The notes under the pieces are model-generated. The model ran no database searches. It saw nothing but the letters and a program-made list of their open reading frames with translations, and had not been told where the DNA came from. Below are positions 11,730 to 21,664 of a DNA stretch of 64,000 nt, piece after piece. Position 1 is the first letter of the stretch, and every line of letters starts with the position of its first letter. The translations under genes were made by a program, and so were the position numbers. This DNA comes from Candidatus Poribacteria bacterium (GTDB lineage: Bacteria; Poribacteria; WGA-4E; WGA-3G): positions 1 to 64,000 of the forward strand of contig JAAXGN010000084.1 of assembly GCA_012267415.1 (NCBI GenBank), read 5' to 3'.

Positions 11730-11929
11730 AAAAAAGTTCAAGTTAAAATATTGACTGACTTCACAACGGGCGAGGAGACCTCGCCCCTACGCTGTGTAGT
11801 CTTCTTCATCGGTGTATGGGGTGAAATGTCTCATAAGTTATTTAATTGACTATAATTAACTTCATATTCTACTATAAATATGATAATATTGGTTAGGATT
11901 ATCCATAAAAACACATAAGGAGACTAATC

Positions 11930-13804
11930 ATGAAACAGATAAACAGAGTTATATTCGTGATAACATTATTCATTCTCGCTGCAACAGTCAGCGATTCCCA
12001 AGTAAAGACTTACAAAATTGAGCTTCCCGATGGTGCAACAGCACGTCTCGGTAAGGGACGTATCCACGACATGCAATATACCGAAGATGGATCTCGCATC
12101 GCTGCATCAACTTCTATAGGAATTTGGATCTATGATGCGACGACATTCAATCCGTTATATCTGCTAAGAAAACACACCAAACATGCAGATCATCTCTCAT
12201 TTAGTCCAAATGGGAAGATACTCGCAAGCGCAGATTTTCTCGGAGCAATACATATCTGGGATATTGAAACGGGAAAACATAAGAAAAAACTCAAGAATCA
12301 GTTGTCTGTGCTTAGCATGACTTTTAATAAAAATGGAGACACACTCGGGGTTGTTACCAGTTATAATACTGTGCTGCTATGGGATACGAACACCTGGGAT
12401 ATAAAACAGGAATTCAGAGGAGTTCTTAAGATGATGGAACAGTCTGCTATGTCTGTAGCCATCAGTCCGGACAACTTTCTGGTTGGAACAGGTAATTTGG
12501 ACAGCAGCATCACCCTTTCTGATCCAGTCAGTGCAGTAAACAGACAAATGAATAAGACACACGGTGACAGTTATACCAGATCCGTGGCATTTAATCAGGA
12601 TGAGACATTACTCGCAAGCGCAAGTTCTGGGGACATCCGGATATGGAACACCAAGACTGGTGAACAGAAGCAACGTATTCGAGGCATCAGGGGTATTGGA
12701 CGTCTTGTCTTTAGTCCAGATGGAAACCTGTTAGCGTGTGCAAGTCTGTTGGGTAAGATACACCTGTTTCATGTTGATACGGGTAAAAAATTCAGAGTGT
12801 TTACGGGACATAGTGGGGGTGCACTTAGAATTGTCTTCAGTTCTGATATGCGCACGATTTCAAGTGCCGGCTTAGATGGGAGTATAAGAATTTGGAACGT
12901 CCTTACCGGTGAACAGATACACGCTATTGAGGAGCATTTCGGCAATTTTTCCTGTTTTGATGTGAGTCCAGATGGCAAAACAGTCGTCGCACCGACTCAT
13001 GACTTAACCGTCTGTAAATGGAATCTTACATCAGCAAAAGTTGAAAAAACTTTCAACAAAGAAGGTCATTTTTCTGTTGCTGACGTTGCATTTGATCCTA
13101 CAGGAAGTATCATCGCGACCGCGAGTCATGGCAAGTTTATCAGTCCATGGGACAGTGAAACGGGTAAACTCTTAAAGATCTTGCGTGGACATGATGATCA
13201 CCTATCCTCGGTTATGTTCAGTCCAGATAGCAGAACCATCGTAAGTGGAAGTGATGATACCACGGTTCGCCTTTGGGATACCGAAACATATAAAAAGAAG
13301 CAGGTGCTAATCGGACATGAAGAAGCGGTTACATGTGTTGCATACAGTCCAGATGGCACGATTATCGCGAGCGGCAGTGTGGATGACACGATCCGTCTCT
13401 GGGATGCCGATACGGGTGAGGAGAAAGATGTCTTAGCCGGTCATGAATCAGATGTCGTAGACCTTGCGTTCAGTCCGACAGGTGATAAGATCGCAAGTGT
13501 TGCACTTTCATCAGAAATTTTTGTTTGGCATGTAGGTCCAAATGAACTTGATAAGGTTATTCATGCTGGTAATTCTACAATTGCATCCGTTGTGTATCAT
13601 CCAAATGGAAGAGTCGTTGCGATTGGATGGAAAACAGGTGATGTTGAACTCATATCTGTGGAGTCTGAGCAGTCGTTGCACAAATTCTCTGGACATTTGA
13701 AGCAGGTAACGGATCTTGGATTTGCATCAGATGGGAACAGGCTTGTCAGTCGGAGTAGTGATGGTGTCTTGTATGTCTGGGACGTATCGGGTGTAGTGAA
13801 ATAG
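11930..13804 (+). CDS. Secreted WD40 repeat protein
   Basis: Signal peptide MKQINRVIFVITLFILAATVSDSQ; repeated LSFSPNGKILASA...IHIWDIETGK units; SD aaggag before ATG. Confidence 0.9.
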   Translation: MKQINRVIFVITLFILAATVSDSQVKTYKIELPDGATARLGKGRIHDMQYTEDGSRIAASTSIGIWIYDATTFNPLYLLRKHTKHADHLSFSPNGKILASADFLGAIHIWDIETGKHKKKLKNQLSVLSMTFNKNGDTLGVVTSYNTVLLWDTNTWDIKQEFRGVLKMMEQSAMSVAISPDNFLVGTGNLDSSITLSDPVSAVNRQMNKTHGDSYTRSVAFNQDETLLASASSGDIRIWNTKTGEQKQRIRGIRGIGRLVFSPDGNLLACASLLGKIHLFHVDTGKKFRVFTGHSGGALRIVFSSDMRTISSAGLDGSIRIWNVLTGEQIHAIEEHFGNFSCFDVSPDGKTVVAPTHDLTVCKWNLTSAKVEKTFNKEGHFSVADVAFDPTGSIIATASHGKFISPWDSETGKLLKILRGHDDHLSSVMFSPDSRTIVSGSDDTTVRLWDTETYKKKQVLIGHEEAVTCVAYSPDGTIIASGSVDDTIRLWDADTGEEKDVLAGHESDVVDLAFSPTGDKIASVALSSEIFVWHVGPNELDKVIHAGNSTIASVVYHPNGRVVAIGWKTGDVELISVESEQSLHKFSGHLKQVTDLGFASDGNRLVSRSSDGVLYVWDVSGVVK

Positions 13805-13941
13805 ATATAATAAAAGAGCAGACACCGATATTTGTGGAACACTATGATAACTATGGTGTAACTTTAAAATATCAGGGCACTTGTGAGTGGATAAGTGTTA
13901 AATCAATTCTATGTTTTGCTATAAAATAAAGGAGAAATGGG

Positions 13942-14595
13942 ATGTCAATTAAGTCTATTTTCAATCTGTATTCTATCATCATACTGGGTGTCATTATTTC
14001 TGCTATCTCCATATTTGCTTATGTAAGATATCAGAATAATATAAATCAGGCAGCTGAGATAAGGTATAATCCTTTGACTGAATCAGAAAAAGCTATCGTA
14101 GATAAAAACATTAAGGATACAATTGCACAGCAGAAGCAGAAACGCCTATCTGAAGCACAGAAGCAGAAAGAGGACAATGATAAACATGCTTCTGTTGATG
14201 AAACAACTGTAGTTGACGGCGAATTCAATCCAGATAGGATAAAAGCTGAATATATGAAGAAACGGCCAGAGTTTGTTGAAGAGGGATCAAATGATATTAA
14301 CGTGAAAAAGAGTAAGCAACAAGCAGAAGAAAAATTTGATTTTGATGTACATTCTGCTGGCAAAATACCAGAGGGACTCCCATTTGATCCACGTGATCTC
14401 TCCAATTTAGCACCGAATTTAAATGTGCCTGGTCGTGAATTCAAGGTTAGTTCCAAGGAGGAATTAGTAAGGTTAATTGCAGAATGGGAAAATAGCGATG
14501 ATCCGAAAATGAAAGCGATGGCAAAATCGTTGAAAGAACAAGTTGACAATCTGGGTGATAATGTTGAGATGAAAATTGTGATTGCTACTGATTAG
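13942..14595 (+). CDS. Hypothetical protein with N-terminal membrane anchor
   Basis: SIKSIFNLYSIIILGVIISAISIFAYV hydrophobic segment then charged region; ggagaa upstream. Confidence 0.7.
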   Translation: MSIKSIFNLYSIIILGVIISAISIFAYVRYQNNINQAAEIRYNPLTESEKAIVDKNIKDTIAQQKQKRLSEAQKQKEDNDKHASVDETTVVDGEFNPDRIKAEYMKKRPEFVEEGSNDINVKKSKQQAEEKFDFDVHSAGKIPEGLPFDPRDLSNLAPNLNVPGREFKVSSKEELVRLIAEWENSDDPKMKAMAKSLKEQVDNLGDNVEMKIVIATD

Positions 14596-14762
14596 ACTGA
14601 ACCTGAAGACAATCCCTATGTCTTGTAGTATCGTTGCCCCAACATACAGTATTTTTGGTAAGAATAGGTTTCAAACGTTGATAACGTATACCGTTTAAAA
14701 CGTGACTATCGTAGATTTGAAGTGTTTAAGTATCAAATACTTTGACAAATTGGAGATACGAA

Positions 14763-15191
14763 ATGAAACTTTATGTACCAAAAACGCGACAACGTAGAAC
14801 ACTGAAGTTGAATATGGCACCGATGATTGATTGTGTGTTCCTATTGCTAATTTTCTTTATGGTATCAACAACTTTTGTCCCGATGCGTGGTATCCGAGTG
14901 AAACTTCCTCCGCCTATGCATCATACGCCTGATCAGACACCGAAGGGGATGATTATCAAAATACAGGATCCAATCGGTGATGATTCTACAGGGACTATGC
15001 TGTTAGATGGCACGGTTGTACTTTTTGATGAGTTGTTCACGCTTCTGTTGAATGCTACTGATGAGCAACGCGCAAGGTTAATTATCATGGCGCAACGGGA
15101 TGTGTATCATGAACAGATAATTCGCGTAATGGATACTGCTAAAGATGCTGGGATTGATAGTATAGACTTTGCCAGAGTCGCACATAAGTGA
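14763..15191 (+). CDS. ExbD/TolR family biopolymer transport protein
   Basis: KLNMAPMIDCVFLLLIFFMVSTTFVPMRGIRVKLPP; start moved to ATG 14763 after ggaga. Confidence 0.88.
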   Translation: MKLYVPKTRQRRTLKLNMAPMIDCVFLLLIFFMVSTTFVPMRGIRVKLPPPMHHTPDQTPKGMIIKIQDPIGDDSTGTMLLDGTVVLFDELFTLLLNATDEQRARLIIMAQRDVYHEQIIRVMDTAKDAGIDSIDFARVAHK

Positions 15192-15209
15192 ATGTTAGAG
15201 AATCCTATA

Positions 15210-15815
15210 TCAGAACGGTAGAATGATGTAAAACAGCATAGTGTTTATTGTCGCCACAACGGTTCCGGCAAGCGTCTGGAGGAGTGTATGTCGTTTCCTG
15301 TATATGCGTGCCCACGTTATGATTGGAATAATCAGAAATAACCAGACCAGCTTCACATTTAGCAGTAATACTAATACAAGTATGCATCCTGTAGCAACAC
15401 TGGTATGAAAACTGATTTTCCAGAAAGGTGTAATAATTGAGAATACGACACTGTTAACGATAAATGCTAAACATACCCAAACGATTTTCCAACTTGCACC
15501 AATGTTGTAAAGAACTATTGCACCTAATCCCATACTGACACATGTGATACAGAGCGGTAATAGACGTTCATCCTTATCAGGCAGATGAACATTGCTGACT
15601 TTAGAAAATCGAAACAGCAGAAGAACTGATAGAATAGGTAAGATCGTTACAAAAACTGCAATGACAGCGACCGTTATGTAAACTTCATGTGAAGAACTTG
15701 CATGTTTTTGGACAACAAAGACAGCAGTAACAATCGGTACAATGAATGGACTAAAAAACACAGAAATACATAACGCAACCCGAGCTGGTATCGCTGAAGA
15801 AGTCTTTTGTTTCAT
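15210..15815 (-). CDS. PAP2-like multi-pass membrane protein
   Basis: Multiple hydrophobic segments with DKDERLLPL, FHTSVATG, WARIYRKRHTLLQTLAG; start overlaps upstream TAA (TAATG). Confidence 0.55.
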   Translation of the reverse strand: MKQKTSSAIPARVALCISVFFSPFIVPIVTAVFVVQKHASSSHEVYITVAVIAVFVTILPILSVLLLFRFSKVSNVHLPDKDERLLPLCITCVSMGLGAIVLYNIGASWKIVWVCLAFIVNSVVFSIITPFWKISFHTSVATGCILVLVLLLNVKLVWLFLIIPIITWARIYRKRHTLLQTLAGTVVATINTMLFYIILPF

Positions 15816-16834
15816 TAATTTTCTTCGGTAGTTTCAGTGTTTTTGAAGAAATCTATCAGATCTGTCCCGTGGGTACTTGGGTTAACTTCTTTGTCAATTT
15901 TAACGATTTTTCCACTCTTATCTATAATGATCGTGATTCTCTTCAATCTTTCATCAGTCGGTTTCTTAGCTGCACCGTATAGTAATGCAAGGTTTCTCTG
16001 TGTATCTACGAGAAGTGGGAAGTTGAGTTTATTTTTCTCTGAAAACTTCTGACGTGACTCTTTATCGTTTCCTGTTATTCCGAAGACTTGAACATCATGA
16101 CTTGCAAATGCACTCGACTCATCACGGAGTGAGCATACTTGAGCCGTTCAGCCACGTCCAAAATCTCTCGGATAAAATGCTAAGACGACGTTTTTCTTTT
16201 CACGTAATTTGCTCAGTTGATGTTCTTTACCTTCACCATCTACAGCAATAAAGTCAGGCGCGTTTTCCCCAACCTTTATCTTTGGTAGGACACTCTTTAG
16301 TGTCTTTACGACATCTTCACCATGCGTTTTAAACTTAACATTTCTATCTATACTTCTAATGTACCCCGCCTTGTCAATCACAAAAGTAACGCGATTTGAT
16401 GCATTAAATCTCTCCATGATACCACTGTACCTTTTGCTTACATCAAACGTTGTATCAGCTAACAGCGAGAAACCGAATTGATTTTCATCAACAAACTTTT
16501 TGTGAGATTCGACGGAGTCAACACTAACACCGAGTAGTGTTGTCTCTTGTTCTTCTATTTCGCTCAATTTATCCCGGAGCGACTTGAGTTCAGTTGTTCA
16601 TCCACCGGTAAAGTCTTTGGGATAAAATGCCAAGACAACATTTTTCTTTCCCAGAAATTCATTCAGGGTGCGTTCAGTGCCTGTTTCGTCTTTCAATTTA
16701 AAATCTGGTGCGATCATACCTACTCTAAGTTCTTTCGATTCTTCCACTTTTTTCTCCGCTATTGCTGTTGGTATAGTTAGAGTTGCTATCATACAAGCAG
16801 CTACAACATAAGCTATCATTGATAATTTGTTCAT
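15815..16834 (-). CDS. Exported tandem peroxiredoxin with two in-frame UGA codons at catalytic Cys positions (candidate selenoprotein, Sec79 and Sec229)
   Basis: One continuous frame 16834->15815 joins ORFs 16598-16834 and 16148-16567 and a third segment: signal peptide, ...FYPKDFTGG[UGA]TTELKSLRD...FYPRDFGRG[UGA]TAQVCSLRDESSAFASHDVQVFGIT...STHGTDLIDFFKNTETTEEN-TAA. Confidence 0.85.
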
Positions 16835-16948
16835 ATTTTACCTCTGTATGAGTGTGTACGTGTTTTGTTGTCTTTTTTTTGAAAAGACGGTACTCGGAGA
16901 GTGCCTACTACTTCCGAAGAGACGGCACTCGGAGAGTGTCTACTACTA

Positions 16949-17902
16949 TTAATCGGGTAAGACACCTTCAATCTGATCAACGAGATGCATAGAATGAATG
17001 ACATCGCGCACGTCTGTAAGTGGCACTTCTTTTTTTGTGACACAATCAACAAAATGACGGTGCATTGTGAGTGCCCCTTCGTAACTGGGTGAGTCGTTCT
17101 GGTCTACACCATCAACTTCCCAGCCGCCCATCACACTTCTACTGTTGTTCTCGTATATTTCGATTTCTTCAGGGATTTTCATATAACATCCAATTCCGAC
17201 TCCATGCAATTCAGATCTCAGTACGCGTCCACCGGATGCTCTATTACCGAATACGACTCCAGTGGCATTATTGTCAAAACGAACAAATGCAGTATAGAAG
17301 TTACGCGCTTCAGACTTAAAAGAGTCCTGGTGTGCGGTTACCTCAGTAGGTTCGCCTCCCGCCATAAAACGGAGTAGGTCTACAACATGACACACGTCAT
17401 TCCAGAGCGTTGTGGTAAATTCTCGGTTACTTCCTAATATCTGCTTATTAAATGTAGTGACAGCTAATGAAACGGGGCCCTTTTGCGAAACTCTCCGGAC
17501 TGCTTCTTGTGTAACGGCTGCAAATCTCCGCTGAAATCCGACCATACAGTAGACATCATTGGCGATTGCCGTTTCTACCAGTTGTTGTGTTTCATCACTA
17601 TTTGCCCCTGGTGGTTTCTCAATAAAGAGATGTTTGCCAGCATTTAGACAATCTAATGCGGGTTGCAGTAACCATCTTTCGTTCATGATGCAATAGACGA
17701 CATCTAAATCCAGGGAATCTAACATCTTCCGATGGTCAGTAAAGGTCTGTGGAAATTCATACTTTTGTGCGACTTGTGCAAGTTTTCCTTCATCCAGTTC
17801 ACATGCAGCGCACATTTCAACATCATCTTCAAGTCGATTTACACTTGGATAATGTGCACCTTGTGCCCTTCCCCCAGCACCTATAAATCCTGCTTTAAGC
17901 AT
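16949..17902 (-). CDS. Gfo/Idh/MocA family oxidoreductase
   Basis: MLKAGFIGAGGRAQGAHYPSV...HLFIEKPPGANSDETQQLVE. Confidence 0.9.
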   Translation of the reverse strand: MLKAGFIGAGGRAQGAHYPSVNRLEDDVEMCAACELDEGKLAQVAQKYEFPQTFTDHRKMLDSLDLDVVYCIMNERWLLQPALDCLNAGKHLFIEKPPGANSDETQQLVETAIANDVYCMVGFQRRFAAVTQEAVRRVSQKGPVSLAVTTFNKQILGSNREFTTTLWNDVCHVVDLLRFMAGGEPTEVTAHQDSFKSEARNFYTAFVRFDNNATGVVFGNRASGGRVLRSELHGVGIGCYMKIPEEIEIYENNSRSVMGGWEVDGVDQNDSPSYEGALTMHRHFVDCVTKKEVPLTDVRDVIHSMHLVDQIEGVLPD

Positions 17903-18023
17903 TGAAACTTCTCCTGACTTTTCGTTCTTGATGTGTATTTTACACTATAGTTCATTATATTGCAAGCAGTTTCTGACTTTTGAGGTGTGTGAAGTTATGG
18001 TTATAAGTCCCAAAAACACGCTG

Positions 18024-18080
18024 TAGGAGGGAACTCCGATTCCCGACAGGTCGCGATTCGGAGATCGCTCCTACAAGTTC
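18024..18080. repeat. Palindromic repeat gtaggagggaactccgattcccgac
   Basis: Imperfect palindrome; related copy at 51275-51340. Confidence 0.7.
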
Positions 18081-18191
18081 TATCTGCATTTTTCTACATA
18101 AATATTACACACCCCTGACATAAGGAAAAACTTGTCTTTTTTGTGTTTGTGTGTTATTTTATGAAGAATCATTTGCAGATCAGATCTCGTT

Positions 18192-18305
18192 TATAGTGTA
18201 ATTCAGAATTAATGAAATACTCCGCAGCGGGCGAGGAGACCTCGCTCCTACGCGGGTGGTCTCCGCAAACACTCAAATGTCTCTTTTATTCTTAACTCTA
18301 CTATA
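18192..18305. repeat. MITE-like element, TATAGT terminal inverted repeats, core gcgggcgaggagacctcgc
   Basis: Left TATAGTGTAATTCAGAATTAATGAAA, right reverse complement TATAGTAGAGTTAAGAATAAAAGAGA. Confidence 0.65.
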
Positions 18306-18323
18306 TATAAACTGGGGGCATGT

Positions 18324-19994
18324 TTGAATAATAATTATAAAGCACTCATTTGTATTCCTCTGTTCATAATCATAAGTATCATGCTGATGTGGCAATTACC
18401 GAGTGCTATATCAGATGATGGCAGTGTTGTCTGGTGGTATAGTGTCATACCCCCTTTGATTGCTATCACTTTAGCGGTTATTACAACGAAGTTGTTCTTG
18501 AGTCTCGGCATTGCAGTTGGGGCAGGAATCATCTTGTCTTGGTTTCAGCATGAAGTTTCTATAAAGTCGTTTGTATCTGAAGCAGTCTGGTTTGCGCGGG
18601 CAGTAACGATTGGTAATGATGGAATTGACCTCTTTAATATATGGGTAATTCTTTTTGTCCTTTTTATGATGTCGATGATATCCGTGGTTATTGCTTCTGG
18701 AGGCATTGCAAGTGCAATCTCTATATTATCTCATTTTGCCCGAGGTCCTCGCTCAACACAATTTATCACGGGTTTGATGGGAACGCTTATCTTCATAGGA
18801 GATTATAGTAATGCGATGCTTGTTGGACCTACGATGCGTCCAATTATGGATCGTTACAAGGTCAGTCGTGAAAAACTGGCATATATCGTAGATTCTACAA
18901 GTGCTCCTATTGCTGGTCTTGCCTTTGTGAGTACCTGGATCGGTTATGAGGTAGTGCTTTTCAACTCTGTTGCAGAGAACATCGGTTTAGCGAGTGATGG
19001 ATATTCTATGTTCTTTGATGCGCTTCCTTTTAGATTCTACTGCATATTAACTATCCTTTTTGTTCTTATCAATAGTGTTAGTGGTCAGGACTATGGACCA
19101 ATGCGACGGGCACAACTACGTTCGCGTAACACTGGTGATGTCTCTGCAGCCGATGCGAAAGTAATGGGTGGAATCGCAACAGAAATAGCTGATGGTCAGA
19201 ACAGAATTCAGATACTCTCTTCAGTGATCCCTCTCACGCTCCTGTTTAGTCTGATTCTTGGGGGTTTATGGGTGGACGGTAACGGATCAGGATCAGTCTT
19301 TTCGCTTACTTCATGGAGAAACGCTTTATCAGAAGCGAATAATGTGAAAGTGCTTGCGTCAGCTGCGATCACTTCCTTTGCTGCTGCGATTATCTGTGGA
19401 TTTGTCTTCTCAAGGATGTCCCACTCAGAAATTTGGAAAGCAGTCAAGGGTGGATTAACTGGAACACTGTTACCACTTGGTATCATTTTATGTGCTTGGG
19501 GAATTAAAGCCAGTTGTGATAAGCTGATGACGGGACAGTATATTGCATCGATTCTGAGTGATGTCGTTTCTCCGTTATGGTTCCCCGCACTTGTGTTTAT
19601 TGTAGCATCTCTTACCTCTTTTGCCACAGGAACAAGTTGGGGTACGATGGCAATTCTCATACCGACTGCGATTCCTGTTGCATTCTTACTTGATGACAAT
19701 ACTTATGGGATTACGACTATTATCTGTCTTGGTGCTGTTCTGGATGGTGCGATCTTTGGCGATCACTGTTCGCCTATCTCTGATACGACAATACTGAGTG
19801 CGATTGTCAGTAGTTGTGATCCGATGCATCATGTGAGAACACAGATGCCTTATGCTCTTACTGTAGCCGCAATTGCTTTAATGTGTGGGTATCTACCTGC
19901 AGCCAGCAGTTTACCGTCGTGGATCGGTATTTTATGTGGTGTGGGTGTAATAATCCTCTTGTTTGCGTTTTTGTCAAGATTGAGACAGGAATAA
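18324..19994 (+). CDS. Na+/H+ antiporter, NhaC family
   Basis: Multi-pass protein with FATGTSWGTMAILIPTAIP and GAIFGDHCSPISDTTILSA motifs; TTG start apparent. Confidence 0.88.
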   Translation: MNNNYKALICIPLFIIISIMLMWQLPSAISDDGSVVWWYSVIPPLIAITLAVITTKLFLSLGIAVGAGIILSWFQHEVSIKSFVSEAVWFARAVTIGNDGIDLFNIWVILFVLFMMSMISVVIASGGIASAISILSHFARGPRSTQFITGLMGTLIFIGDYSNAMLVGPTMRPIMDRYKVSREKLAYIVDSTSAPIAGLAFVSTWIGYEVVLFNSVAENIGLASDGYSMFFDALPFRFYCILTILFVLINSVSGQDYGPMRRAQLRSRNTGDVSAADAKVMGGIATEIADGQNRIQILSSVIPLTLLFSLILGGLWVDGNGSGSVFSLTSWRNALSEANNVKVLASAAITSFAAAIICGFVFSRMSHSEIWKAVKGGLTGTLLPLGIILCAWGIKASCDKLMTGQYIASILSDVVSPLWFPALVFIVASLTSFATGTSWGTMAILIPTAIPVAFLLDDNTYGITTIICLGAVLDGAIFGDHCSPISDTTILSAIVSSCDPMHHVRTQMPYALTVAAIALMCGYLPAASSLPSWIGILCGVGVIILLFAFLSRLRQE

Positions 19995-20038
19995 GACGGT
20001 TGGAAGAGGGATGGAGGGGTGGTGCAAATACCCTCTGC

Positions 20039-20067
20039 TTGACACACGCTGGACAATGCGTTAAAAT
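20039..20067 (+). promoter_or_regulatory. Sigma-70 promoter for fumC
   Basis: TTGACA (20039-20044) - 17 nt - TAAAAT (20062-20067). Confidence 0.65.
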
Positions 20068-20114
20068 TGAACTGCTAAGACAGAAGATATATCTTTCAAT
20101 AGAAGAGGAATTTG

Positions 20115-21506
20115 ATGAAAACACGATTAGAAAAAGATAGTTTGGGTGAGGTTGCGGTTCCTGAAGATGCATATTGGGGCGCACAGACACAACGCGCTTA
20201 TCACAATTTTAATATTGGTGACGAACGTTTTCCACCTACTTTCATTCGCTCGCTTGCTATAATCAAACATGCAGCTGCGACTGTCAATGCAGAACTGGAT
20301 AGCATTACGCCAGAAATAGCAAACCTTATCTGTCGCGCAGCGGATGAAGTCGCTGATGGTAAACTTGCCAACCAGTTTCCACTTAGGATCTGGCAGACAG
20401 GCAGCGGAACACAGACCCACATGAATATTAATGAGGTGATTGCGAACCGTGCAAATGAACTTGCTGGAGAGAAACGTGGTGTGAAATCCCCTGTTCATCC
20501 GAATGACCATGTAAATCGATCACAGTCAACGAACGATGTTTTTCCGACGGCAATACATGTGTCAGTTGTGACTGAGTGTGTTGAACGGTTGTTACCTGCT
20601 GCGGCAGCCTTACAAGGTGCGTTGGAAAATAAATCACAAGATTTTTCAGATATCGTAAAGACGGGTCGTACACATCTGATGGATGCGACACCTTTGACAT
20701 TAGGACAGGTATTTAGCGGGTATGCCCATCAAGTGGCACATGCACAAGAGGCGATTAGAAATACATTAACACATCTGTATGAACTTCCGATTGGTGGGAC
20801 AGCGGTTGGCACAGGTTTAAACACACATCCTGAGTATGCAGATGCTGTCGCGTTTCGTATAGCTGCACGGACTGGACATCCTTTTGTGAGTGCGCCGAAT
20901 AAATTTGAGGCGTTAGGAAGTCGAGACGCACTCGTATCCGCAAGTGGCGCGATGAAACGTCTTGCTTGTGCTTTGTACAAAATTGCTAACGATATCCGTT
21001 GGTTAGGCAGCGGACCCCGGTGTGGTATAGGTGAACTGATTCTACCGGAAAACGAACCGGGGAGTTCTATCATGCCCGGAAAGGTCAATCCGACACAGTG
21101 TGAAGCGATGACGATGGTCTGTGCACAGGTGATTGGCAATGATACAACGATTTCTTTGGCTGGGAGTGCTGGGAATTTTGAGTTGAACGTATTTATGCCT
21201 GTGATCGCATTCAATTGTTTGCAGTCTATTAGATTGCTATCGGATGCATGTGGTGCATTCCGAGAACATTGCGTTGTTGGGATTGAAGCGAATAGGGCTG
21301 CTATTGCTGGTTATCTTGAAGCGTCGTTGATGTTAGTAACAGCCTTGACGCCACGCATAGGTTACGATGCTGCGGCAAAACTTGCACAAAAGGCACATAG
21401 GGACGGATCAACACTGCGGGACGTTGCGGTTGAAGAAGACGTATTGACAGGGGAAGAGTTTGATGAATTGGTTGTGCCAAGTGAGATGGTGGAGCCAAAC
21501 TTATAG
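20115..21506 (+). CDS. fumC: Class II fumarate hydratase
   Basis: [49 protein letters not shown] signature. Confidence 0.96.
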   Translation: MKTRLEKDSLGEVAVPEDAYWGAQTQRAYHNFNIGDERFPPTFIRSLAIIKHAAATVNAELDSITPEIANLICRAADEVADGKLANQFPLRIWQTGSGTQTHMNINEVIANRANELAGEKRGVKSPVHPNDHVNRSQSTNDVFPTAIHVSVVTECVERLLPAAAALQGALENKSQDFSDIVKTGRTHLMDATPLTLGQVFSGYAHQVAHAQEAIRNTLTHLYELPIGGTAVGTGLNTHPEYADAVAFRIAARTGHPFVSAPNKFEALGSRDALVSASGAMKRLACALYKIANDIRWLGSGPRCGIGELILPENEPGSSIMPGKVNPTQCEAMTMVCAQVIGNDTTISLAGSAGNFELNVFMPVIAFNCLQSIRLLSDACGAFREHCVVGIEANRAAIAGYLEASLMLVTALTPRIGYDAAAKLAQKAHRDGSTLRDVAVEEDVLTGEEFDELVVPSEMVEPNL

Positions 21507-21529
21507 TTGCTTGAGGACTTACACATAAC

Positions 21530-21624
21530 GACGGGCAATAAATTGCCCTACTACAAACGGACAGGTTCGTAGTAGGGCAATTCATTGCCCGTTGATATTA
21601 CCCAATTTTATTTTTAATCTTCAT
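21530..21624. repeat. Palindromic repeat (gacgggcaataaattgccctactac ... gtagtagggcaattcattgcccg) with right terminal AATCTTCAT
   Basis: Long inverted repeat; related copy at 52547-52675. Confidence 0.7.
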
Positions 21625-21664
21625 AACCTCGCCCCTACGATCATGTTTTAGGCATTCAACGGGT

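Noticed and set aside
16148-16834. Two independent peroxiredoxin fragments or simple pseudogene
   Set aside because: Both stops are UGA, both at the catalytic Cys, frame and homology intact throughout; Sec is the simpler explanation.
15815-16834. General UGA reassignment to Trp or Gly
   Set aside because: UGA appears as an ordinary terminator for other genes in the window.
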